Positions 1-8,256 of a DNA stretch of 64,000 nucleotides are shown here, piece after piece. Location: assembly GCF_034555965.1 (NCBI RefSeq), contig NZ_JAYDCK010000003.1, positions 372,001 through 436,000 on the forward strand, written 5' to 3'. Made by a program: the position numbers and the translations under genes. This stretch comes from Aquicoccus sp. G2-2 (GTDB lineage: Bacteria; Pseudomonadota; Alphaproteobacteria; Rhodobacterales; Rhodobacteraceae). The notes beneath the pieces were generated by a model. That model was not told where the DNA came from and did not search any database. It saw only the letters and a list, made by a program, of their open reading frames with translations. Numbering within the stretch: the stretch's first letter is position 1; each line of letters opens with the position of its first letter.

Positions 1-213
1 CAGCAGATGAAGCGGCACCAACCCCAGAAGTGGCCCAAGCGTGAGGATAAGGGCCGCCAGCACCGCAAGCGCGGCCATGGTGCCGATGATGGCCGGGCGC
101 CAGCCGCGCAGGCTTGCCACCGCGAGGATGATGGTGAACGCCTCGACCACTTCCACCATAGAGGCGGCGAAGGCAGATCCGATTGCGGGGGCGGCGTTGG
201 CCCAGTCAAGCAT
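1..213 (-). CDS. Membrane protein, COG4280-like (partial, N-terminus only)
   Basis: The reverse strand from the ATG at 213 is open to the window edge and gives 71 residues. They include a VEVVEAFTIILAVASLRGW-type segment and a second hydrophobic stretch, so two membrane segments are visible. The pattern resembles the predicted membrane proteins grouped as COG4280, which are often encoded beside ChrB-type proteins. It lies 56 bp downstream of the chrB-like gene on the same strand and is probably co-transcribed with it. The C-terminus is outside the window. The family call is from memory of the motif; function is unknown. Confidence 0.6.
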   Translation of the reverse strand, partial: MLDWANAAPAIGSAFAASMVEVVEAFTIILAVASLRGWRPAIIGTMAALAVLAALILTLGPLLGLVPLHLL

Positions 214-269
214 GGCGTGGCCTCGCGGGCAGGGGCGGGTGCGCGGCGCGGCGCGCCATTTGGATAGGG

Positions 270-812
270 TTACTTGTTCTCGTCATGGGCATCGAACACC
301 TGTCTGGCATAGGCATCGAGCACCGATGCACAGCCCTTTAGCCGCTTTTTCGCTTCATCGGCGCGGTCGGCGCCGTAGAAATCGAGCTTTTGAATCTTGG
401 CCAACCAGCCTTGCAGTTTTTTCAGATCAACATCGTTTTCTTCAAGCTCGGCATAGGTGAAGTGGTTGGCGGTGACTTCCTTGGCCACGTCGCGTTCAAA
501 ATCATCGCATTTGTCGATGAATTCCTCGTAAGCGTCGTCACGTTCGGCCTTGAACCGGCTGAGCACCTTGGCCTCTTGCGCCAGGTCGAGCGGGGCGGTT
601 TCGAGAATCACCGCGTCGCCCTTTGCTTCGGCAATATCGTTTTCCAGCATCTTGAGGCGGCGGATATGATCGTCTGTCCGGGGCAGCAAGCAGACCCCGT
701 TTTGCAGATAGATCGCCCCCATGCCCTTGAGCTTGCGCCAGAGCGAAACCCGCTTGGCCGCCGGTTCCGGCGGCACCTTGTAAGTCAGAAGAAGCCACGA
801 CATGTTTTGCAT
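270..812 (-). CDS. ChrB-like protein, N-terminal domain only
   Basis: This 180-residue protein begins MQNMSWLLLTYKVPPEP and continues with the LWRKLKGMGAIYLQNG pattern typical of the N-terminal domain of chromate-resistance protein ChrB. Full ChrB proteins are about 300 residues with a second domain; here only the first half exists, followed by a charged helical region. No membrane segment is seen. A second start (MSW, 803) is possible. The promoter lies so close that the message may be almost leaderless. With the downstream membrane gene it forms a probable two-gene unit. A role in chromate or oxidative stress is inferred from the family; it may be regulatory rather than enzymatic. Confidence 0.7.
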   Translation of the reverse strand: MQNMSWLLLTYKVPPEPAAKRVSLWRKLKGMGAIYLQNGVCLLPRTDDHIRRLKMLENDIAEAKGDAVILETAPLDLAQEAKVLSRFKAERDDAYEEFIDKCDDFERDVAKEVTANHFTYAELEENDVDLKKLQGWLAKIQKLDFYGADRADEAKKRLKGCASVLDAYARQVFDAHDENK

Positions 813-819
813 GGCACGA

Positions 820-847
820 ACATTATGTAACGGTTGTTACATGTCAA
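820..847 (-). promoter_or_regulatory. Sigma-70 promoter with operator filling the spacer, upstream of chrB-like gene
   Basis: On the reverse strand a perfect -35 (TTGACA, 847-842) is followed after 16 bp by a -10-like TAATGT (825-820). The spacer is almost exactly an inverted repeat with 7-bp arms, ATGTAAC-N4-GTTACAT (825-842). The predicted start of transcription falls at or within a few bases of the ATG at 812, so the mRNA may be leaderless. A repressor bound to the repeat would cover the promoter. Confidence 0.65.
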
Positions 848-894
848 GCATGTTATCGGTTGCGGAAATATTGCGCCTGAAGCGCCGCCCCGCG

Positions 895-2118
895 TCAGCC
901 GCGTTCGGTATTGCCGCTGCGCCGGGGCAGGCCGAATTCGTCGAAACAAATGTCGGCCAGTTTGGCGACGCCGTCGCGGATTGTTTCAAGCGAGGGATGG
1001 CCGAAGCAAAGCCGCATCCGGTGGGTATTCTGGTCGCCGTTGACGCTCCAGCCGGAGCCGGGGTTGATCTCGACCCCGTGTTTGAGCGCGGCTTGGTTTA
1101 GCCGGCCGGTATCAACCTCGGCGGGCAGCGTGACCCAGAGGTAAATACCGCCAACCGGGCGGGTGTAATCCGCCGCCGCGCCGAAATGTTCATCAAGGGC
1201 CGTGCAAAGCGCATCGGCCTTTTCTTCGAGCATCGGCAACAGGGCGCTGACATGTGCAGCGAAATGCGCGGGCAGAAATTCGGCCAGCACCATCTGTTCG
1301 AGCGCGCCCGACCCGGCATCAGTCTTGAGCGGCAGGATATGGCCCATCAACGGCCATGGGGCCACCAGATAACCTACCCGTAACGCGGGCGCGATGGTCT
1401 TGGAGAAGGTGGCGCAATAGATCACCCGCCCTTGGGTGTCGAGCGCGTGAATGGCGGGCGGACGGGTGCCCGAAAACACCAGATCGGAGTAGCAATCATC
1501 CTCAAAGATAGGCACGTCATATTTTTCGGACAGGGCCAGCATTTCAAGGCGGCGTGCCTTGGGCATGATCGAGCCGGTAGGGTTCTGTATGGTGGGAATG
1601 GTATAGATGAATTTGGGTTTACGGCCTTCCTTGGTGAGGCGGGCAAGCGCCGCTTCCAGCGCGTCCAGGCGCATTCCGTGCTGATCAAGCGCAATCGGGT
1701 AAGGCTCAACCTTGAGCGCGCGCAGCTTGGCAATGGCGCCGGAATAGTTGGCGTCTTCCAAAAGCACCACATCGCCCGCGTCAAGCAGTGCCTTGTTGAC
1801 CAGATCCATGGCTTGCAACGACCCGGAGGTGACAAGGATTTCACTTGGGTCAACCTGCATGGCGCAGCGACGGGCAAGGATGCGGGTAATCTCTTCACGC
1901 AGTGGCAGATAGCCTTGCGGGCCGGAATTCATGCCGTATTTGCCCATCGCGTGTGCCTCGGTGCGCAGCACCTTGGCCACCGCGTCGGCAAGGGCTTTGG
2001 CCGGGACGGTCGGTTCGTCGATATTGCCACCAACGAAATGAAACGGCGGCAAACCGGCAAACGGTGCCGCCTGTGCGGCGGCGGCTTTGGAAAGATGGGC
2101 GGTATAGGAGAATGCCAT
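895..2118 (-). CDS. PLP-dependent aminotransferase, class I/II (2-aminoadipate/valine type)
   Basis: The 407-residue protein has the fold-type I aminotransferase signature. Y69-containing N-terminal region, NPTG at about 179-182, a DDCY motif near 207-210, and TFSK with the likely Schiff-base lysine K240 are all visible. It lacks the GntR DNA-binding domain of MocR proteins but its catalytic part resembles theirs and the LysN/2-aminoadipate aminotransferases. The start at 2118 (MAFSYTAH) is preferred over a longer reading because AAAGGA lies 9 bp upstream. Substrate cannot be read from the sequence. It is encoded alone on this strand, upstream of the chrB promoter. Confidence 0.85.
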   Translation of the reverse strand: MAFSYTAHLSKAAAAQAAPFAGLPPFHFVGGNIDEPTVPAKALADAVAKVLRTEAHAMGKYGMNSGPQGYLPLREEITRILARRCAMQVDPSEILVTSGSLQAMDLVNKALLDAGDVVLLEDANYSGAIAKLRALKVEPYPIALDQHGMRLDALEAALARLTKEGRKPKFIYTIPTIQNPTGSIMPKARRLEMLALSEKYDVPIFEDDCYSDLVFSGTRPPAIHALDTQGRVIYCATFSKTIAPALRVGYLVAPWPLMGHILPLKTDAGSGALEQMVLAEFLPAHFAAHVSALLPMLEEKADALCTALDEHFGAAADYTRPVGGIYLWVTLPAEVDTGRLNQAALKHGVEINPGSGWSVNGDQNTHRMRLCFGHPSLETIRDGVAKLADICFDEFGLPRRSGNTERG

Positions 2119-2263
2119 GGCCTGCGGTCCTTTTGTGCTGTCCGCGGGCACGATACAGAAGCCGTGGGGGGATGCAATTCGGTGCGGGAACGCCCGCTGA
2201 AATGCATCATAGGAGGGCAAAGGTAAGGGAAGCAGCTTTCGCCAAGCGCGTCCTGACCGCAGC

Positions 2264-3676
2264 TTATTCCTGCTTCAGCGCGCCGTTTTCCCAAGTGCCG
2301 CTTTCCTGCGCGCCATCGGCATAGATCATCGTGCCGTTGCCTTGCCGCTTGCCTTTGACGAAGTTGCCTTCATAGGTATCGCCATTGGCATAGGTGGCGG
2401 TGCCTTGCCCGGTGATTTCCCCGGCTTTCCAGTTGCCTTCGTAGCGGAAGCCATCGGCCATGGTGAGCGTGCCTTTGCCGTCACGCTGGCCGTTCTTGAA
2501 ATCGCCGGTATAGGTAGTGCCATCTGGATAGGTCGCGGTGCCCTTGCCATCGCGCTGACCATCCTTCCAATCGCCTTCATAGCGGTAACCATCGGCATAG
2601 GTCATCACACCTTGGCCTGCGTTCTTGGCATTCTTGAAGCCGCCTTCATAGGTGACGCCGTTGGCATAGACTGCCTTGCCTTGCCCTTCGATCACGCCCT
2701 TGGCCCAAGCCCCTTCATAGGTGGAGCCGTCAGGGTAAGTAATTTTACCGTCGCCATCGGCCAGACCATTGCGGAACTGGCCGACATAGATTGACCCATC
2801 GGGATAGGTTACGGTGCCGTTGCCATCAATCTGACCGGCGACCCAGCTGCCATCGTAGCGATAGCCGTCAGCGCCTTGGAACACGCCGTGGCCTTCGCGT
2901 TTATCGTCCTTGAAGTCGCCCTCATAAATATCGCCATTGGCATAGGTGACCTTGCCCTTGCCGTTGCGCTGCCCGGAGACGAGCGCGCCCTCATAAACAT
3001 CGCCATTGGGCTGTGTCAGCGTGCCGGTGCCGTTGATCTGATCGTCTTTCCAAAGCCCTTTATAAATCAGCCCGTCAGGCATGGTGAGCGTGCCCTCGCC
3101 GGTGCGCTTGCCCTTGGCAATGGCGCCTTCATAGACGGCCCCGTCGGGGTAGGTGATCTTGCCTGTCCCGTCTTTCACGCCGTTCACCCAGTCACCCTCG
3201 TACACATAGCCATTGGGCGACGTCATCTTGCCCTTGCCATCGTGCATGGCGTTTCGAAAACTGCCCTCATAGCGCACGTCATTGGCGTAGTGGGCGATGC
3301 CTTGGCCGGTAATCTTGCCGTCTTTCCAGTCCCCCTCATAGGTGCCGCCATCGGAAAACACGATCTTGCCGGTGCCATCGGGCTTGCCCTTGGCAAACTC
3401 GCCCTCATAAACCGAACCATTCGGGAACCGCGCGGTGCCGTGGCCGCGAATTTCGCCTTCAACCCATTGACCGCTGTATTCATAGCCGTTGGGCAGCCGG
3501 TAGGTGCCCTTGCCGTCTTGCAAGCCGTTTTTGAACGTGCCTTCGTAAACGCCGCCATCGTCATATTGCTTGGTCAGCACCTGACCGTCCTGTGCCAGCG
3601 CGGGAGAGAAGGCGAGAGCGCAAAGCGCGGCGGCCAGCAGCGATTTTGCGTGCAGGGATGTGGGCTTTTTCATCAT
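2264..3676 (-). CDS. Exported MORN-repeat protein (18 repeats)
   Basis: The 470-residue protein starts with a signal peptide (MMKKP, hydrophobic core, ALA before residue 29). Nearly all the rest is 18 successive 23-residue MORN repeats of the pattern YEGxWKxGxxxGxGTxxYxDG, ending in a partial nineteenth. MORN repeats form an elongated beta-hairpin rod and are known in lipid-binding and scaffold proteins. With no catalytic domain, an exported structural or membrane-associated role is the only inference possible. The longer reading upstream of 3676 overlaps the opposite-strand nadE gene and is not used. Confidence 0.9.
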   Translation of the reverse strand: MMKKPTSLHAKSLLAAALCALAFSPALAQDGQVLTKQYDDGGVYEGTFKNGLQDGKGTYRLPNGYEYSGQWVEGEIRGHGTARFPNGSVYEGEFAKGKPDGTGKIVFSDGGTYEGDWKDGKITGQGIAHYANDVRYEGSFRNAMHDGKGKMTSPNGYVYEGDWVNGVKDGTGKITYPDGAVYEGAIAKGKRTGEGTLTMPDGLIYKGLWKDDQINGTGTLTQPNGDVYEGALVSGQRNGKGKVTYANGDIYEGDFKDDKREGHGVFQGADGYRYDGSWVAGQIDGNGTVTYPDGSIYVGQFRNGLADGDGKITYPDGSTYEGAWAKGVIEGQGKAVYANGVTYEGGFKNAKNAGQGVMTYADGYRYEGDWKDGQRDGKGTATYPDGTTYTGDFKNGQRDGKGTLTMADGFRYEGNWKAGEITGQGTATYANGDTYEGNFVKGKRQGNGTMIYADGAQESGTWENGALKQE

Positions 3677-3917
3677 GGCGTGCGGTTTTCCTTCCCTCGC
3701 CCGGCTCTTTGTGGCGGGGCTCTTGCCCGGGAATCTATGCGAGGGGGCGCGGGCAGGCAAATGCTTTCCCGCGCAGGCCGGGGAATGGGCGGCGAATAGG
3801 CGGCAATGCAGGGGGCGCGAGGAGCGCCATTTCGGCTTCCCTCCTGGGTCTGATCTGGTAAAGCTGCGGGCAACGGCTTGCGCGCGGCGCAACATCAGAC
3901 ATGACAGGGGAGCGCGG

Positions 3918-5579
3918 ATGAGCGACAGGTTCCGGCTGACATTGGCACAGCTCAACCCGACGGTGGGCGATATCGACGGTAATGCCGCCAAGGCGTTGGC
4001 TGCTTGGGACGCGGGGCGCACGGCGGGGGCCGATATGGTGGCGCTGCCGGAGATGTTTATCACCGGCTACAACACGCAGGACCTGATCATGAAGCCGGTC
4101 TTTCATCAGGCGGCGATTGCGGCCGTGGAGGCATTGGCGCGCGATTGCGCGGATGGGCCGGCTTTGGCGATTGGCGGGCCGTGGCTGGAAGGGGCATCGC
4201 TTTATAACGCCTATCACATCTGCGTGGGCGGCAAGGTTGTCGCGCGTGTGCTGAAGCATCACCTGCCCAACGAGACGGTCTTCGATGAAAAACGCCTGTT
4301 TGAGCCGGGGCCGCTTGCTGGGCCATATGCGGTGGGTGATCTGCGCATCGGTTCCCCGATCTGCGAGGATGCGTGGCACGAGGACGTGGCCGAGACGCTG
4401 GAAGAAAGTGGCGCGGAAATCCTGCTGGTGCCTAATGGGTCGCCTTATTACCGCAACAAGTTCGACATTCGCGCCAATATGATGGTGGCGCGGGTTGTGG
4501 AAACCGGATTGCCGCTGATCTACCTCAACATGGTTGGCGGGCAGGACGATCAGGTGTTCGACGGCGGCAGTTTTGTTTTGAACCCGCATGGCGGGCTGGT
4601 GGTGCAATTGCCGGTTTTCGACGAGGCCATCGCGCATGTCGATTTTACCCGTGGGCCGGAGGGCTGGCAGGCCGAGCCGGGGCTGATGGCGCATCAACCG
4701 GATGAATGGGAGCAGGATTACCGCTGCATGGTTGAGGCCTTGCGCGATTACATGGCCAAGACCGGGTTCAAGAAGGTTCTGCTGGGGCTGTCGGGGGGCA
4801 TTGATTCCGCCATCGTGGCGACAATTGCCTGTGACGCGCTGGGGCCGCAGAATGTGCGCTGTGTGATGCTACCGTCGGAATATACTTCAGAGGCGTCTCT
4901 CGAGGATGCCAAAGCGGTGGCTGAGGCGCTGGGCTGTGCCTATGATTTCGTGCCGATTTCAGAAGCGCGGGCCGCCGTTACCAATACGCTGGCGCCGCTT
5001 TTCGAGGGGCGTGAGGCAGATTTGACGGAAGAAAATATCCAGTCGCGCCTGCGCGGCCTGATGCTGATGGCGCTTTCCAACAAGTTTGGTGAAATGCTGT
5101 TGACCACCGGCAACAAATCCGAGGTCGCGGTCGGCTATGCCACGATCTATGGCGATATGGCGGGGGGCTATAACCCGATCAAGGACCTTTACAAAACCCG
5201 CGTGTTTGAGACTTGCCGCTGGCGCAATGCCAACCACCGGCCCGACTGGATGATGGGACCGGGCGGTGAGGTGATCCCGCCAAGGGTGATCGACAAGCCA
5301 CCATCAGCCGAGCTGCGCGAAGATCAGCGCGACGACGATTCACTGCCGCCCTACGAGGTGCTTGATGCGATCCTTGAGCGGCTGGTCGATCAGGACGCGA
5401 GCGTTGCCGATTGCGTCGCCGAAGGCTTTGAGCGCGCGGTGGTGAAACGGGTGGAGCACCTGCTTTACATCAGTGAATACAAGCGTTTCCAATCAGCGCC
5501 GGGGCCGCGGCTGACCATGAGCAGCTTCTGGCTTGACCGGCGGTATCCGATCGTCAACCGCTGGCGCGATCCGGGTTAG
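3918..5579 (+). CDS. nadE: NAD+ synthetase, glutamine-dependent
   Basis: This 553-residue enzyme makes NAD from deamido-NAD, ATP and glutamine. The N-terminal nitrilase-type glutaminase domain shows its triad, E45 (LPEMF), K113 (LKHH) and C149 (PICEDAW). The C-terminal synthetase domain has the ATP pyrophosphatase loop LSGGIDSA near residue 293 and TGNKSE further on. Length matches the two-domain bacterial form. The start at 3918 (MSDRFRLTLAQLNP) is chosen because the family begins here; earlier in-frame codons lie in the intergenic region. It is divergent from the MORN gene. Confidence 0.95.
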   Translation: MSDRFRLTLAQLNPTVGDIDGNAAKALAAWDAGRTAGADMVALPEMFITGYNTQDLIMKPVFHQAAIAAVEALARDCADGPALAIGGPWLEGASLYNAYHICVGGKVVARVLKHHLPNETVFDEKRLFEPGPLAGPYAVGDLRIGSPICEDAWHEDVAETLEESGAEILLVPNGSPYYRNKFDIRANMMVARVVETGLPLIYLNMVGGQDDQVFDGGSFVLNPHGGLVVQLPVFDEAIAHVDFTRGPEGWQAEPGLMAHQPDEWEQDYRCMVEALRDYMAKTGFKKVLLGLSGGIDSAIVATIACDALGPQNVRCVMLPSEYTSEASLEDAKAVAEALGCAYDFVPISEARAAVTNTLAPLFEGREADLTEENIQSRLRGLMLMALSNKFGEMLLTTGNKSEVAVGYATIYGDMAGGYNPIKDLYKTRVFETCRWRNANHRPDWMMGPGGEVIPPRVIDKPPSAELREDQRDDDSLPPYEVLDAILERLVDQDASVADCVAEGFERAVVKRVEHLLYISEYKRFQSAPGPRLTMSSFWLDRRYPIVNRWRDPG

Positions 5580-5622
5580 GGGCGCACCGCCTGATCCTGT
5601 CACAGCCCTGTGGGCGGGGCTA

Positions 5623-6081
5623 CTACCCCGGTGTGTCGCCCATCAGGTAGCGCGGGCCGGAGCCTTTGGCGGCGGCGCGATCTTCGGGATTGTAAAGTCG
5701 GCAGCGCGTGAGGCTGAGGCAGCCGCAGCCGATGCAACCATCAAGATCGTCGCGCAGCTTTTCAAGCGTGGCAATGCGCGCGTTGAGTTCGGCACGAAAT
5801 GTCTTGGAAATACGCGCCCAGTCGCGGGCGGTCGGGGTGCGGCCATCGGGGAGGGTGCTCAGGATTTCGCGGATTTGCGGCAGGGTGAAGCCAAAGCCTT
5901 GAGCGATCTTGATGAACGAAATCCGGCGAATATCGGCGCGGGCGAAACGGCGCTGCCCCGAAGCGGTGCGGATGGCCCGGATAAGCCCCTTGGTTTCGTA
6001 AAACCGCACCGCCGAAACGGCAAGTCCGGTGCGCCGGGCGATATGGCCAATCGGGAGCATGTCATGTGCGTTTGCAGCCAT
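5623..6081 (-). CDS. soxR: Redox-sensitive MerR-family regulator SoxR
   Basis: The 152-residue protein has a MerR helix-turn-helix at residues 9-50, a dimerisation helix, and a C-terminal cysteine cluster C116-x2-C119-x-C121-x5-C127. That spacing is the SoxR [2Fe-2S] site, oxidised by redox-cycling compounds or superoxide. In non-enteric bacteria SoxR usually controls small sets of genes for redox-active small molecules. AAGG lies 7 bp before the ATG at 6081; an upstream TTG at 6096 is less likely. A SoxR-type palindrome lies in the divergent gap to the VOC gene at 6169, which is the likely target. Confidence 0.92.
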   Translation of the reverse strand: MAANAHDMLPIGHIARRTGLAVSAVRFYETKGLIRAIRTASGQRRFARADIRRISFIKIAQGFGFTLPQIREILSTLPDGRTPTARDWARISKTFRAELNARIATLEKLRDDLDGCIGCGCLSLTRCRLYNPEDRAAAKGSGPRYLMGDTPG

Positions 6082-6105
6082 CGGGCACCTTTGCAAAAAT
6101 TTCTC

Positions 6106-6136
6106 TTGACCTAAAGTTAGGTTGAGAGATTACCGT
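6106..6136 (+). promoter_or_regulatory. SoxR box within a long-spacer promoter for the VOC gene
   Basis: A TTGACC -35 (6106-6111) is followed, at the 19-bp spacing typical of MerR-family promoters, by TACCGT (6131-6136). The palindrome ACCTAA-AG-TTAGGT (6109-6122) lies in the spacer, resembling SoxR sites built on CCTNAA/TTNAGG half-sites. It sits between soxR and the gene at 6169. Confidence 0.75.
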
Positions 6137-6168
6137 TGTGACCAACAGTTGAAAAGGGAGATTTTGAA

Positions 6169-6549
6169 ATGGCGGCGAAACTTGAGCATGTGAATGTCAC
6201 GGTGAGCGATCTGGAGCGTTCCGTGGCGTTGGTGCAGGATTTGTTCGGCTGGCAGGTGCGCTGGCGCGGCGGGGCGATTCATGGTGGCGAGAGCGCACAT
6301 ATGGGGGATACGGATACGTATGTTGCGCTTTACCAACATGCGCATCAGAGTGGCGTAAAACAGGACAATTATACCACCACTGGCGGCCTAAATCACATCG
6401 GCGTTCTGGTTGAAGATCTTGACGCGGTGGAAGCGAAAGTAAAGGCGGCGGGGCTGACGCCGTATAACCATGCCGATTACGAACCGGGGCGGCGGTTTTA
6501 CTTCGATGACCACGATGGCACCGAATGGGAAGTGGTGAGCTATGCCTGA
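6169..6549 (+). CDS. VOC-family protein (glyoxalase/bleomycin-resistance fold)
   Basis: The 126-residue single-domain protein begins LEHVNVTVSDLERSVALVQDLFGW, the standard beta-alpha-beta start of VOC proteins. It has the second half GGLNHIGVLVEDLDAVEAKV and ends with GTEWEVVSY, where the last glutamates are typical metal ligands. It could act as a small glyoxalase or dioxygenase or bind a redox-active compound. AAGGGAG precedes the ATG. The SoxR-type promoter upstream implies induction by redox-cycling compounds. Substrate unknown. Confidence 0.85.
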   Translation: MAAKLEHVNVTVSDLERSVALVQDLFGWQVRWRGGAIHGGESAHMGDTDTYVALYQHAHQSGVKQDNYTTTGGLNHIGVLVEDLDAVEAKVKAAGLTPYNHADYEPGRRFYFDDHDGTEWEVVSYA

Positions 6550-6561
6550 GCCGGGGGGCGG

Positions 6562-6972
6562 TTATTCCCACCAGCGGTCAATGCTGGCGATATCATCATC
6601 GGACCAGCCGAAATGGTGGGCGAATTCATGCACGGTGACATGGGTTATCAATTCGTCAAGCGTGACATCGCCGCGCGCGCGCCATTCTGCCAGAATGGGT
6701 TCCCGGAAAAGCCAGACGGTATCAGGCTCCATCGGTTGTGCAAACACCGACTTATGGGTCATCGGAATGCCGGAATAAAGCCCCGTAAGTGTGAGCGGAT
6801 CGCTCATGCCAAGATCGTCCAGCATGGCGCGGCTGGGCCAGTCGACAACACGGATCGCCACCGCACGGGCCGGGTCGCGGAAGGCAGGCGGGAACATCTC
6901 GACCGTGTCGCGGGCGATCCGTTCGACCTGATCAAGTGTCGGGAGCGCAAAGCTTTGTGCCGGGTCTGTCAT
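6562..6972 (-). CDS. Zincin-like metallopeptidase family protein (DUF1025/PF06262)
   Basis: The 136-residue protein ends with H115-E-F-A-H119, followed by FGWSDDDI. This is the HExxHxxGxxD metal site of the small bacterial zincin-like family. The zinc ligands would be H115, H119 and an aspartate at 125-127. No signal peptide is seen, so it is cytoplasmic. Its start follows a strong GC-rich hairpin (6989-7019) and it is convergent with the VOC gene, 12 bp away. Proteolysis is inferred from the motif only; the physiological substrate of the family is not known to me. Confidence 0.85.
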   Translation of the reverse strand: MTDPAQSFALPTLDQVERIARDTVEMFPPAFRDPARAVAIRVVDWPSRAMLDDLGMSDPLTLTGLYSGIPMTHKSVFAQPMEPDTVWLFREPILAEWRARGDVTLDELITHVTVHEFAHHFGWSDDDIASIDRWWE

Positions 6973-6988
6973 GCCCCGTCATATGGGG

Positions 6989-7019
6989 GCGCGCCGCACG
7001 AAAAGGAAGTGCGGCGCGC
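6989..7019 (-). terminator. Strong hairpin between MBL-fold gene and zincin gene
   Basis: Perfect 11-bp arms (GCGCGCCGCAC at 6989-6999 and its complement at 7009-7019) enclose a 9-nt loop. It follows the stop of the gene at 7033. There is no U tract on the reverse strand, so it may be a weak terminator or an mRNA-stabilising stem just ahead of the zincin start codon. Confidence 0.5.
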
Positions 7020-7032
7020 GTGCTGAGACCGG

Positions 7033-7965
7033 TCAGTCAAGCATCATTTGGTAGCTTGCCGGGACATAGTGGAACCCGTCGCCACGTGTTTCGACATATC
7101 CCAGCGCGGGCCATGGCATATGATAGCCGAGGAACGGCATTTTCTCTGCCGCCAGCATCGAAAGCAGAGTGCGCCGGGTTTGCGCGGCCATCGCTTTGTC
7201 ACGGTCGAATTTCACTTCCCAGTCAGGATGAGCGAGTGACCAGACATAGTGATTGGCGAAATCAACGCCGAGCAGAAGCTGTTGGCCGCCGGATTCGATT
7301 CTGTAGGCCATATGGCCCGGCGTGTGACCAAACGCAGCCTGCGCGGTGATGCCCGACGCGATGGCGGCGCCATCTTCGATCATGCTGAACGTCTCTGCCA
7401 GCGGGCGAACCTTGGCTTCGAAGGTTTCATTGCCCGCCATGTCCCACGCGTCAAACTCGACAGCGCCGGTGACGTGTTTGGCGTTGGGGAAGGTGGCGGT
7501 GGTTCCGTCGATCAGCCCGCCGATGTGATCGCCGTGCATGTGGGTGATGACCACTGTGTCGATCTGGTCGGGGGTGTATCCCGCAGCCTTGAGTGCACCG
7601 GTGATACCGCCCGCGTTCAGGCCGGTGTCAAAGAGGATCAGCTCTGTGCCGGTATTGATGACGGTGGGCGTAAAGAAGAACTGTGCCTTTTCGCTGGAAA
7701 TATTGGCAGCGGTGGATGCGGCTGTGAACGCATCGTCGGAGACGTTGAGCCCGAAGATGCTGTGCGGATCGGGAACGGTGCGGCTGCCTGCAAGCAGCGA
7801 GGTGACTTCGAAATCGCCAAGCTTGAAGCGGTTGAAGCGGGTTGTCGCCAGCCCCATCATTTCGGCGGCGGCAAAAGCCGGACTGGTGCTGGCTGTGGCC
7901 AATGGCAATGCAGCGGCGCCCAGCAGGGCGGCACGGCGGGTGATGGAAAAGGTCGGTTTGGGCAT
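7033..7965 (-). CDS. Tat-exported MBL-fold metallo-hydrolase
   Basis: The 310-residue protein begins with a twin-arginine signal (SITRRAALLG, AFA cleavage around 31-33), so it is folded in the cytoplasm and exported. The metal motif THMHGDH (H142, H144, D146, H147), a later FGHTPGH and a GVDF segment show the metallo-beta-lactamase fold. It is related over its length to the protein at 42673-43644: both have a Tat signal, an AHPxW segment and GYHxPxPxxG near the C-terminus. Lactonase-like or quinoprotein-relay-like activity is possible; the substrate cannot be told. Confidence 0.88.
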   Translation of the reverse strand: MPKPTFSITRRAALLGAAALPLATASTSPAFAAAEMMGLATTRFNRFKLGDFEVTSLLAGSRTVPDPHSIFGLNVSDDAFTAASTAANISSEKAQFFFTPTVINTGTELILFDTGLNAGGITGALKAAGYTPDQIDTVVITHMHGDHIGGLIDGTTATFPNAKHVTGAVEFDAWDMAGNETFEAKVRPLAETFSMIEDGAAIASGITAQAAFGHTPGHMAYRIESGGQQLLLGVDFANHYVWSLAHPDWEVKFDRDKAMAAQTRRTLLSMLAAEKMPFLGYHMPWPALGYVETRGDGFHYVPASYQMMLD

Positions 7966-8256
7966 GGTCTCCTCCGTGGGATAAGCAGCGCGGGGGGCGG
8001 CCTGTGACTGGTGAATAGGTTGTGTTCAATGGAGCGACTATAGCGCCAAACTCGCGAAAAATCCGATCAACTGCGCGTGACTGGCGGGGTTACGCCGAAA
8101 TTGCCATGCAGCGGCCATGAAACGGCCAGATTGAGCGGGCAAGCACGGCAGGCCGGAGCCGTGAGCGCGACCATTAGAGATGCGCGCGCTTCTCAGGTTC
8201 CATTCGCATGCCTGATATTCAGAATATTTCTCAACCCCAGTATGAGATGGAATCCC
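7966..8256. other. Intergenic region, no gene seen
   Basis: About 290 bp lie between the divergent end of the MBL-fold gene start and the thioesterase stop. I see no credible small gene, tRNA or strong hairpin. It should hold the promoter of the MBL-fold gene. Confidence 0.5.

Noticed and set aside
3660-3917. Longer N-terminus for NAD synthetase
   Set aside because: The added residues are low-complexity and overlap the signal-peptide coding end of the MORN gene; the family begins at 3918.
3677-4063. Longer N-terminus for the MORN protein
   Set aside because: It would overlap the start of nadE and place the signal peptide internally.
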